Shown here: piece after piece, positions 15,508 through 25,158 of the stretch | How positions within the stretch are numbered: position 1 is the first letter of the stretch | Layout: each line of letters starts with the position of its first letter | Source: Hymenobacter wooponensis | GTDB lineage: Bacteria; Bacteroidota; Bacteroidia; Cytophagales; Hymenobacteraceae | Assembly (NCBI RefSeq): GCF_004745865.1 | Contig: NZ_SRKZ01000002.1 | Span: forward strand, 124,001-188,000 | DNA: 64,000 nt | Direction: 5' to 3' | The notes under the pieces: generated by a model | Told to the model about the DNA's origin: nothing | What the model saw: only the letters and a program-made list of their open reading frames with translations | The model's database searches: none | Translations under genes and position numbers: made by a program

Positions 15508-18054
15508 ATGCTTGAACTATATGCTATGCTCCTCCCCGACCTCCCGATAAAAGACGCGCTACCTGAGTTGCTCCAAACGTTGGAGACTTCTGCTATAGCT
15601 GTGCTGCAAGCTCCGCCCGGTGCCGGTAAAACTACCGTGGTGCCGCTGGCCCTGCTGGAAGCCCCGTGGCGGGAAGGAGGCCGCATTATTGTGCTGGAGC
15701 CGCGGCGGTTGGCGGCCCGGGCAGCGGCCACGCGCATGGCCCAGCTGTTGGGTGAGCCCGTGGGACAAACGGTGGGTTACCGCATGCGCCTAGAAAGCAA
15801 AGTGTCAGCGCAAACCCGGATTGAGGTAGTTACGGAGGTGATTCTGACCCGCCAGCTCCAAGACGATCCGGCTCTGGAGGGCGTAGCAGCAGTGCTGTTC
15901 GATGAGTTTCACGAGCGCAGTTTGCAGGCTGACCTAGGCCTAGCACTGGCGCTGGATGCCCAAAGCGTGTTGCGGCCCGACTTACGCCTGCTGGTAATGT
16001 CGGCAACGCTGGATGCCGACCGGCTGGGCGCTTGGTTGGGGGCGCCAGTAGTGCGCAGCTTGGGCCGCATGTTTCCAGTAGAAACACATTACCTGAGCCC
16101 GGCACGAGCTGCCACCGCCAGCCGCAGGCCCCACGAGAAGCTGCAGGACCTCACGCCAGTCATTATCCGCGAGGCTCTGGCGGAACACGCCACCGGCGAT
16201 GTGCTGGTGTTTTTACCTGGCCTAGCCGACCAGCGCCGCGTCGCAGATAAGCTTGCCTCCTTGCCTGATAGTATTGACGTGCACGTGCTGCACGGGGAGC
16301 TGCCCGCTGAGCAGCAGGACGCGGCCCTGCGCCCGGCCCCTCGTGGGCGCCGCAAAATAGTGCTGGCCACTAGCATCGCCGAAACCAGCTTAACTATTGA
16401 GGGCGTTACGATTGTAGTAGATGGCGGTTATGCCCGCGTGCCGCGCTTTGAGCCGCGCACCGGCCTTACCACCCTGGGTACCGAGCCCGTAAGCCAAGCC
16501 GCCGCCGACCAGCGCCGGGGCCGTGCCGGCCGCTTGGGGCCAGGCACCTGCTACCGCCTCTGGACCGCCCACGACTTTGAGCAGCTCCCCCACCATCTCG
16601 CCCCCGAAATTCTTACCGCCGACCTTAGCGCCCTGGCCCTGGAGCTAGCTCTTTGGGGAGCCCGCGACGCCTCGGCCCTGCGCTGGCTCGATGCCCCGCC
16701 CGCCCCGGCTCTAGCCCAGGCCCGCGAGCTGCTGGTGCGCCTCCAAGCCCTCACGCCCGATGGTCAGCCCACGGCTCACGGCCGCCTGCTGGCAGGCCTA
16801 GGCTTGGCCCCTCGCCTAGCGCACTTGGTAGTGCGTGGCAAGGAAATAGGCCACGGCGCTACGGCTTGTGCCCTGGCTGCTTTGCTCACCGAGCGCGACA
16901 TTCTACGCCCCGCAGATGGGTCCTTTGGTCCGCCGGATTTGCGGCTGCGCCTGGAAGCTTTGGCAACGGGTCGGGCCCCACTCCCTGGCCTGCAGCCCGA
17001 TGCCGGAGCGGTGCGCCGGGTACGCGAAGCCGCTGCCGTGCTCCGCAACCGCGCCGGCGTACGGGGAGAAATAGAGCCAGATGTAGCGGGGCTGCTTGCC
17101 GCCCTCGCCTACCCCGACCGCCTAGGCCAGCGGGAAACCCCAGAGCGCGTACGCCTGATAACGGGCCAGCGCGCCCTGCTGCCCGCCGAGTTTTTTAGCT
17201 CCCAGGATGTGTTCTTTGCCGTAGCGGCGCTGGATGGCACCGCTGCTCAACCGCGAGCTGGCCTAGCAGCTCCGTTAAGCAAGGCAGAGCTGGAAGAGCA
17301 CTTCGCAGCACTGATAGAAACCCTGGAGGAAGTACGCTGGGATGATGCCACGGGCCGCGTAGTAGCGCGCCGCCTGCGTCGCCTGGGCGCCTTGGTTTTA
17401 TCAGAAGCTAACTTACCCAATCCCAGCCCCGAAGCTATTACATCGGCCCTACTAGGCGCTTTGCGGGCCGCAGGCATTAGCCGCCTTCCCTGGAGCGAGG
17501 CCGCCACGCATATGCGGGAGCGGCTGGCATTTTTGCATCATGTGGCTCCGGCCACCTGGCCTAGCGTTGCAGATGAGCAGCTACAGGATGAGTTGGAGGA
17601 TTGGCTGGGGCCCTACCTCACCAACGTAAAATCTCTGACGGATTTAGGCAGGGTAGACCTAGGTGAGGCCCTGCTCAACCGCCTTCCCGGTGGCTGGGCG
17701 CAGCGCCAGGAACTCGACCGGTTAGCTCCATCCCACCTCGAAGTACCTACTGGCTCCAACATCCGGCTGGACTACTCTGAGCCAACGGCGCCGGTGCTGG
17801 CCGTGCGGCTGCAGGAAGTTTTTGGGCTGCTGGATACGCCCACGGTAGGTGGTGGCCGCGTGCCACTCACGTTGCACTTGCTCTCGCCTGGCTACCGCCC
17901 GGCCCAAGTCACCCGCGACCTGCCCAGCTTCTGGACCAGCAGTTACTTTGAGGTGCGTAAGGAGCTGCGTGGCCGCTACCCCAAACACTACTGGCCCGAA
18001 AACCCATTGGAGGCGCAAGCCATTCGGGGTACCAAAAAGCAGAATGGCCTGTAG
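15508..18054 (+). CDS. hrpB: ATP-dependent helicase HrpB
   Basis: The 848-residue protein is of usual HrpB length and may start at 15508 or at the ATG at 15526. Motifs in order: Walker A APPGAGKTT (about residue 35), EPRRLAARAAA, DEFHERS (the DExH box), SATLDADRL, the helicase C-terminal block ATSIAETSLTIEGV, and QRRGRAGRLGPGTCYRLW. A HA2 region and the HrpB-specific C-terminal domain (SNIRLDYSEPTAPVLAVRLQ, then YRPAQVTRDLPSFW) complete it. HrpB is a DEAH-type RNA or DNA helicase whose cellular task is poorly defined. The gene stands alone; its stop codon is in TAGGCC. Confidence 0.95.
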   Translation: MLELYAMLLPDLPIKDALPELLQTLETSAIAVLQAPPGAGKTTVVPLALLEAPWREGGRIIVLEPRRLAARAAATRMAQLLGEPVGQTVGYRMRLESKVSAQTRIEVVTEVILTRQLQDDPALEGVAAVLFDEFHERSLQADLGLALALDAQSVLRPDLRLLVMSATLDADRLGAWLGAPVVRSLGRMFPVETHYLSPARAATASRRPHEKLQDLTPVIIREALAEHATGDVLVFLPGLADQRRVADKLASLPDSIDVHVLHGELPAEQQDAALRPAPRGRRKIVLATSIAETSLTIEGVTIVVDGGYARVPRFEPRTGLTTLGTEPVSQAAADQRRGRAGRLGPGTCYRLWTAHDFEQLPHHLAPEILTADLSALALELALWGARDASALRWLDAPPAPALAQARELLVRLQALTPDGQPTAHGRLLAGLGLAPRLAHLVVRGKEIGHGATACALAALLTERDILRPADGSFGPPDLRLRLEALATGRAPLPGLQPDAGAVRRVREAAAVLRNRAGVRGEIEPDVAGLLAALAYPDRLGQRETPERVRLITGQRALLPAEFFSSQDVFFAVAALDGTAAQPRAGLAAPLSKAELEEHFAALIETLEEVRWDDATGRVVARRLRRLGALVLSEANLPNPSPEAITSALLGALRAAGISRLPWSEAATHMRERLAFLHHVAPATWPSVADEQLQDELEDWLGPYLTNVKSLTDLGRVDLGEALLNRLPGGWAQRQELDRLAPSHLEVPTGSNIRLDYSEPTAPVLAVRLQEVFGLLDTPTVGGGRVPLTLHLLSPGYRPAQVTRDLPSFWTSSYFEVRKELRGRYPKHYWPENPLEAQAIRGTKKQNGL

Positions 18055-18323
18055 GCCACCAAGCATCGGCTTTGTTAGCTAGCCAACTGGCCTAGCCTAG
18101 TTCTCCATGCTTATTGCTCAGTAGGGCAGCTGTTAACTATTCGTCTGCAACTGATAAGTCAACCTACGCAGCGCTCGATGCAGAGCTGGTTCTGAGCCTA
18201 CTGGTTTACCAGTATTTTTCGTCCTGGAGGGCGCTTTTCCTTCTCTGACCTGAAGTTTTGCCTGCTATAGTCTTTATTCTTGTCCTCCCATCCGTATCCG
18301 TCCTCCCAATTCTTTTGACCGTT
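18055..18323. other. Intergenic region with no recognised element
   Basis: A 269-base stretch between HrpB and the next gene contains several TAGGCC-type hexamers (for example near 18090) and a pyrimidine-rich leader just before the next ATG. No RNA gene, terminator with U tract or promoter motif could be supported. Confidence 0.4.
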
Positions 18324-19016
18324 ATGAAACACGTTTTCGCTTTTGCCTTGCTTGGTATCTTCCTGCACATGGCCCGACCCGTTGCGGCTCAGGATGCTAC
18401 CAAGTGGCGGTTTTACTTCGAGGCAGGCCCAAAAATCAGCGACTTCCGTGCTATGTCTTACGGCGGAACCTACCGCCCCCAGTCAACCTCGCCCTCCTTC
18501 TCCGAAGCCGACCGCAGAGTGACTATTCGAAACACGTTTTCGGGCTTCATGCAGGTAAAAGCATTTAAGCCTCTTTCGGAACACGTGGTGCTATCGGGTA
18601 CGCTAGGGTTGGATATGCAGCATCTGAACTACAAAACCGGCTATACCCAAACGATTATAAACGATATTATCACAGCTTATGAAAATCAGCACATCAGCCG
18701 CTTGCTAACCCGCGCCCGCGCCGACTGGGGCATTCACTATCAATTCAATATTGGTGCATCTGGTCACCTCATGCCCGGAGTAGCAGTAGGGCAAATGGTG
18801 AATCTTAGCAAAGACGGGTACAGCTACACCTTTATTCAGCCCGGCCTGTACTTCACCAACGACCGGCTGCTGCTTTCTGCTACGGTTTCCGACACTCCTT
18901 ATAATGTGCTAATCCCGGGTGCTTCACACTTTGAAGGTGTGCTAAACGGCCCCTACACCTACGATGCCGAATACCGCATCCGCGAGTTTCAACTAAGTAT
19001 CGGCGCTGCTTTCTAA
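18324..19016 (+). CDS. Outer-membrane beta-barrel protein, unknown role
   Basis: Started at the ATG at 18324 the protein has 230 residues and a good signal peptide (MKHVFAFALLGIFLHMARPVAAQ). An upstream in-frame ATG at 18258 would put 22 hydrophobic residues before this signal and is less likely. The mature part shows alternating strands with aromatic girdle residues (WRFYFEAGPKISDF, HVVLSGTLGLDMQHL, WGIHYQFNIGASGHL, FQLSIGAAF at the end), as in porin-like barrels. No ligand or enzyme motif is seen. It ends at a strong terminator and faces an SDR gene. Confidence 0.7.
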   Translation: MKHVFAFALLGIFLHMARPVAAQDATKWRFYFEAGPKISDFRAMSYGGTYRPQSTSPSFSEADRRVTIRNTFSGFMQVKAFKPLSEHVVLSGTLGLDMQHLNYKTGYTQTIINDIITAYENQHISRLLTRARADWGIHYQFNIGASGHLMPGVAVGQMVNLSKDGYSYTFIQPGLYFTNDRLLLSATVSDTPYNVLIPGASHFEGVLNGPYTYDAEYRIREFQLSIGAAF

Positions 19017-19043
19017 CAAGCCAGGCTTATTTCATATCTAAAT

Positions 19044-19078
19044 AAAAAGCCCCGCAGTGTGCAACTGCGGGGCTTTTT
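19044..19078. terminator. Bidirectional Rho-independent terminator
   Basis: A perfect 15-bp stem (AAAAAGCCCCGCAGT and its complement) with a 5-base loop carries A and T tracts on its two flanks, so it serves both the barrel gene (stop 19016) and the convergent SDR gene (stop 19095). Confidence 0.9.
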
Positions 19079-19094
19079 GTTGAAGCAGATCTAA

Positions 19095-19940
19095 CTACTC
19101 ACCGGCCGGGAAGTCAGCAGAGTCGCCGAGGTCGGCCACGGCTTCCAGTTCTTTCACTAGGCCAGTAAACTTTTCGCGGGCCCCTTTCACGGCCGCTTTA
19201 CCGAGGGGCAAATGCAGGGGCGGGTTTTCTTGGCGCACTACATCAAACATGATTTTAGCAGCGCGCTGCGGGTCGCCGGGCTGCTTGCCACTGTAGCTCT
19301 GAATGCCCTTTAGGTTCTCGCCCACAGTGGAGCGGTAATCCTCAATGCTGGTATCGGCATAGGTTGCTGAGCTGCCGGCCCATTCAGTGCGGAAGCCACT
19401 GGGCTCAATGTTCGTAACCTTAATGCCGAGCGGTGCTACTTGCTGGGCCAGGCTCTCACCAATGGCTTCCAGAGCAAATTTGCTGGCGTTGTACACGCCC
19501 ACGCCGGGGAAGGTCTTCAGGCCCCCGATGCTGGTGATATTGAGTACGTGGCCGCTTTTCCGCTCGCGCAGGTGGGGCAGCACGGCCCGCAGCACGCGCA
19601 ACGGCCCAAACACGTTCACGTCGAACTGCCGCTGCACCTCAGCGTCATCAATTTCTTCGATGCTGCCCAAGGAGCCGTAGCCAGCATTGTTCACGATGAC
19701 GTCGAGCTGCCCAAAGTGCTGGATGGCGGCCTGTACGGCTTGCTGCACCTGCTGCTCATGCACTACATCACAGACAAAGCCACGCCCGTTTTCACCGGCT
19801 TTTTGCGTGAATTCGTCGGCCTGCTCCTGCTTGCGGAAGGTGGCCGCCACTTTGTCGCCGTTGCTGAGGCAATATTCAGCTAACTCTTTACCGAAACCGG
19901 TGCTGACGCCAGTAATAAACCAGGTTTTAGTGCTTGCCAT
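19095..19940 (-). CDS. Short-chain dehydrogenase/reductase
   Basis: The 281-residue protein is a classical SDR: the cofactor-binding TGVSTGFGKELAE (residues 11-23), VIVNNAGYGSLG, a catalytic serine in NITSIGG, and the YNASKFALE tetrad motif with Tyr and Lys. The sequence TGVSTGFG and the C-terminal region beginning FRTEWAGSS place it with the oxidoreductases related to 3-oxoacyl-ACP reductases of unknown substrate that use NADP(H); the acidic residue expected after strand 2 for NAD is absent (ATFRKQEQ). It is cytoplasmic and transcribed alone. Confidence 0.9.
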   Translation of the reverse strand: MASTKTWFITGVSTGFGKELAEYCLSNGDKVAATFRKQEQADEFTQKAGENGRGFVCDVVHEQQVQQAVQAAIQHFGQLDVIVNNAGYGSLGSIEEIDDAEVQRQFDVNVFGPLRVLRAVLPHLRERKSGHVLNITSIGGLKTFPGVGVYNASKFALEAIGESLAQQVAPLGIKVTNIEPSGFRTEWAGSSATYADTSIEDYRSTVGENLKGIQSYSGKQPGDPQRAAKIMFDVVRQENPPLHLPLGKAAVKGAREKFTGLVKELEAVADLGDSADFPAGE

Positions 19941-21883
<1,943 letters not shown>

Positions 21884-22096
21884 TTACGGTTGAGCTTGGT
21901 GCTCACAGGTTTTGCCGATGGCCTTTGCGGGTCATCGGCAAATTTGTTTCCATTGAAGCCGCATTGCCAGTGCCTTAAGTTGTGGGCAACATCTAATTTC
22001 GTTAGTACACGATAAGAGTTAGCCTTCAGCCCTGTATCTTGGCTGTCCTTTTGGCCCGCTCACTGGTTTCTAGGCCTCTGTACTTAACCCGGATTC

Positions 22097-24196
22097 ATGT
22101 CCCTCTCCCGGAAGTCATCTTCCTTTATGCAACCATTCGCCTTGCTTAGTTGGGTTGGGCTCTTGGTGTGTACGCTTCTCTACGCCCGCCCTACGCTGGC
22201 ACCAGGAGTTGGTACCCCTCCGGGTTGGTTGCTACTGGGGGTGCAGGCAGTGTTTGCCGCTGCCGTATTCTTGCAGGAGCGCGCCCGCCCCGACCGCCTG
22301 CGTGGCCTTGATTTTGTAGGCCTCCTGCGAAATCTGCTTTTCGGTCCTGGTCTACTGGCCACCGTGTGTGTACTGCTGCACTTAATAGAACGGCTTCTAA
22401 AAGCCGAGATGCCCGGCACCAGCCCGCTGTTGTTCACGGTGCTTTACACCGTAAACGTAGGCCTGTTTATTCTCTTTCTTGCCCGCACCAATTACAGCTG
22501 GCGCTCCTTGGTGCTCTTCCGCTCATCGGCCCGCCTGCGCCGTATTTGGGAGTGGTTTGAATTGCTGCTGGGCATTACGCTGCTTTTGAGCTTGGTGCCT
22601 CGGTCGTTGCCGTATAGCATGACTACCGCCTTGTTGGGTGGTTTGGCCGTGCTGGGCGTGTATATCAGCAGTCACCAGAAATGGGTGGCCTACCTCAACC
22701 GGCGCCAGAAGATTCAGGCCGTGCTGCTGCAGTCGGGCGTGATTGTGGCCATGGGCGTATTTGCAGCCTATTTCCTGCAAACTCAGTACGACCCATTGCT
22801 GGTAGCCCCGGCTCCGCAGCACGCTTTCCTGGTGCTAAACGCCTTCTTCGCGGCTTTTTATGCCTTTATGGGGCTGATGGTTACGTTCTTCAATCTGCCA
22901 ACCGCCGGCGTATTTGAGCAGAAGCGCGAAGAGATACTCAGCCTGCAACGTCTTACTCAGCTCATTCAAAAAAGTCAGACGCCCGAGGAAGTGTACCGCA
23001 TGCTCTTCGACTCTGCCATTCAAACGGTGGAGGCCGATGCAGCCTGGCTGGAAGTAGAAAGCATCGACGGCATCGACTACTCGGGGCAGCACTACCATAT
23101 TAGTCCCGAGCAAGCCGCCGCCATTCAGCGGCTGCTAACGGAGTATAACCTAGGCCACATTGAGTATCTCAATAACGACCTGCAAAACAGCGCTGGTTTC
23201 CGGAGTTTAGACTTGCCGTATGGGTCGCTGATTGTAATGCCATTGCGCTCTAGCAAGCGTCAGTACGGCGCGCTCTACATGCTCAAGGAGCAGCGCCAGG
23301 GCTTCGACCGCGAGAACCTGAGCATCCTGCAGACCTTCACGAGCCAGACGGTACTCAGCATTGAAAACCTGCAGCTGATGCAGGCTTCTATTCAGAACCA
23401 GCTGGTGCAAGAGGAGCTCAAGATTGCCTCCTCAGTGCAGGACAGCCTGATTCCGAAAGATCTACCCATCGACAACTGGTTTGAAATCAGCTCGCACGCT
23501 CAGGCGGCTAAAGAGGTAGGTGGTGATTTTTACGACTTCCTGCACTTACCCGGCCGACGCTTGGCCGTGCTTATCGGCGACGTTTCGGGCAAGGGCATCA
23601 CGGCGGCTTTCCACGTGGCTCAGATGAAGGGCATTTTCCATGCGCTGATGCAGGAAAACCCGCTGGCGCGCAATGAGCGGGAGAAATTTCCGGTGCCCAG
23701 CAAGTTTATGGCGCAGGCCAATAATGCCCTCGCCCGCTGCTTAGAGAAAGCGGCCTTCATCACGGCATCGCTCTATATTATCGACTATGAGCACGGCGGA
23801 TTTGTGTTTGCCCGGGCTGGTCACTGCCACACGTTGTACTACCATTCCATCAAGGAAGAGGTATCGTACTTCCATACGGCTGGCCTCGGCCTAGGCATCA
23901 TTCGCAACGACTCCTACGAGAAACACATCAAGAACCAGTTCTACGATTACAACCCTGGCGACGTAATGGTGATTTACACCGATGGCATTGTGGAAGCGCG
24001 CAATGCGGCCGGTGACGAGTATGGCGAAGACCGCCTCCAGTTTATGCTGGAGCAAACCTATTACATGGACGCGGCCGTTATTAAAGAAAAGATCCTGGCT
24101 GATTTAGAGGAGTTTAGCCGCGGGCAGCCCATGCATGACGATCAGACGTTGCTCGTCATTAAATTCCGGGCTTCCCAACCCGATATTCCCCTTTAA
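22097..24196 (+). CDS. Membrane GAF/PP2C-type phosphatase (RsbU/SpoIIE-like)
   Basis: The 699-residue protein begins with about seven hydrophobic segments (residues 12-275), then a coiled linker, a GAF domain (about 295-440; YRMLFDSAIQTVEADAAWLE to LSILQTFTSQTVLSIENLQL), a short signalling helix (QEELKIASSVQDSLIPKDLP) and a C-terminal SpoIIE phosphatase domain with DFYDF, IGDVSGKGITAA and IYTDGIVEARN, whose aspartates bind manganese. It would dephosphorylate the STAS protein encoded 14 bases downstream in response to a membrane or GAF signal. The three genes 22097-24977 form a partner-switching operon. Confidence 0.92.
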   Translation: MSLSRKSSSFMQPFALLSWVGLLVCTLLYARPTLAPGVGTPPGWLLLGVQAVFAAAVFLQERARPDRLRGLDFVGLLRNLLFGPGLLATVCVLLHLIERLLKAEMPGTSPLLFTVLYTVNVGLFILFLARTNYSWRSLVLFRSSARLRRIWEWFELLLGITLLLSLVPRSLPYSMTTALLGGLAVLGVYISSHQKWVAYLNRRQKIQAVLLQSGVIVAMGVFAAYFLQTQYDPLLVAPAPQHAFLVLNAFFAAFYAFMGLMVTFFNLPTAGVFEQKREEILSLQRLTQLIQKSQTPEEVYRMLFDSAIQTVEADAAWLEVESIDGIDYSGQHYHISPEQAAAIQRLLTEYNLGHIEYLNNDLQNSAGFRSLDLPYGSLIVMPLRSSKRQYGALYMLKEQRQGFDRENLSILQTFTSQTVLSIENLQLMQASIQNQLVQEELKIASSVQDSLIPKDLPIDNWFEISSHAQAAKEVGGDFYDFLHLPGRRLAVLIGDVSGKGITAAFHVAQMKGIFHALMQENPLARNEREKFPVPSKFMAQANNALARCLEKAAFITASLYIIDYEHGGFVFARAGHCHTLYYHSIKEEVSYFHTAGLGLGIIRNDSYEKHIKNQFYDYNPGDVMVIYTDGIVEARNAAGDEYGEDRLQFMLEQTYYMDAAVIKEKILADLEEFSRGQPMHDDQTLLVIKFRASQPDIPL

Positions 24197-24210
24197 CGTA
24201 GCCTTGGGAT

Positions 24211-24540
24211 ATGAAAATCAACCAACACACCACCGACCATACGCTCACCCTGGTTCTTGATGGCGAACTGGACGCTAGCTCGTCCGTATTGCTTGACACA
24301 GAACTAAACCAACCTTCTATTCTGGAGAACCAGAAGGTCCTAATCGACTGCCAGCGCCTGAACTACATTTCTTCCGCCGGCTTAGGTGTATTTATTTCGC
24401 ACCTGCAGCGCTTTCAAGACGCCAGCGTGAAACTGGTGTTCTTCAACATGCAGGAGAAAGTGCACAACGTATTTGAAATTCTAGGCTTAGACTCTCTCTT
24501 GACGATTGTACCGTCAGAGGCCGAGGCCACCGCTATTTAA
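24211..24540 (+). CDS. STAS-domain anti-anti-sigma-type protein
   Basis: The 109-residue protein is a single STAS domain: a first strand with LVLDGELDASSSVLLDTEL, the IDCQRLNYISSAGLGVFISH block with the phosphorylatable serine pair (SSAGLG), and a C-terminal VFNMQEKVHNVFEILGLDSL. In the RsbV/SpoIIAA scheme the unphosphorylated form binds the kinase and frees that kinase's other partner. It lies between the phosphatase and kinase genes (spacers of 14 and 23 bases), so all three should be co-transcribed. Confidence 0.93.
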   Translation: MKINQHTTDHTLTLVLDGELDASSSVLLDTELNQPSILENQKVLIDCQRLNYISSAGLGVFISHLQRFQDASVKLVFFNMQEKVHNVFEILGLDSLLTIVPSEAEATAI

Positions 24541-24563
24541 TCCTACGGGACTATCAGGAGAGA

Positions 24564-24977
24564 ATGAAAAACGCTATAAGAGTCAGCTGCACTCGCCGCA
24601 ACCTGAAGGTAGTGCGTGACTTTGTGAGCGAATTTCTGGAACACTACCAGCTCTCTGAGCTGCATATCAACCAAATTGTGTTGGCGGTCGATGAAGTAGT
24701 GGCCAACCTCATTATTCACGGCAACAGCGAAGACGAATCTCGGTTTCTGGATGTACGGCTCACGATGCAGGAGCGAGAATTTGGCATCGAACTCGAAGAC
24801 GAAAGTTCAACGAGCTATTCTCCATCCAGCTACCGCGAGCCTGATTTGCATGAGTTCGTCCGGATTGGCAAGAAGGGCGGCGTAGGCATGATGCTAGTGA
24901 ACCGCATCATGGACCGCGTGGAGTTCACCACTGAAGGGCTCCACAATATTTGCCGACTGTACAAGAAAATAGCGTAA
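24564..24977 (+). CDS. RsbW-like serine kinase (anti-sigma-factor type)
   Basis: The 137-residue protein is a stand-alone GHKL ATPase of the HATPase_c_2 type. The N box is VLAVDEVVANLIIHG, the G1 box region is IELEDESSTSYSPSSY (weaker than usual, with DES in place of DxG), and the G2 box is GGVGMMLVNRIMDRVE. Such kinases phosphorylate the STAS partner and sequester a target. No sigma factor is encoded nearby and SigB is not typical of Bacteroidota, so the target is unknown. A terminator follows. Confidence 0.9.
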   Translation: MKNAIRVSCTRRNLKVVRDFVSEFLEHYQLSELHINQIVLAVDEVVANLIIHGNSEDESRFLDVRLTMQEREFGIELEDESSTSYSPSSYREPDLHEFVRIGKKGGVGMMLVNRIMDRVEFTTEGLHNICRLYKKIA

Positions 24978-25000
24978 GCTTCGTTTTAACGATAGAAAAG

Positions 25001-25030
25001 AAAGCACCCCAACTCTAGGGTGCTTTTTTT
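25001..25030 (+). terminator. Rho-independent terminator of the partner-switching operon
   Basis: A 9-bp stem (AAAGCACCC and its complement, loop of 8) runs directly into a T-rich tract, 24 bases after the kinase stop codon. Confidence 0.9.
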
Positions 25031-25158
25031 ATGCTTGGCTGGCAAATTGCCGAACTCCGCACGGCGGAAAAAAATCCGTAAAATTGCGTTGGTCAGCCGT
25101 CCACGTCCGGGGCACACTCCGGCCGGCTTGAGCGCTTAGAAGAATACTTTCCTCCTGT

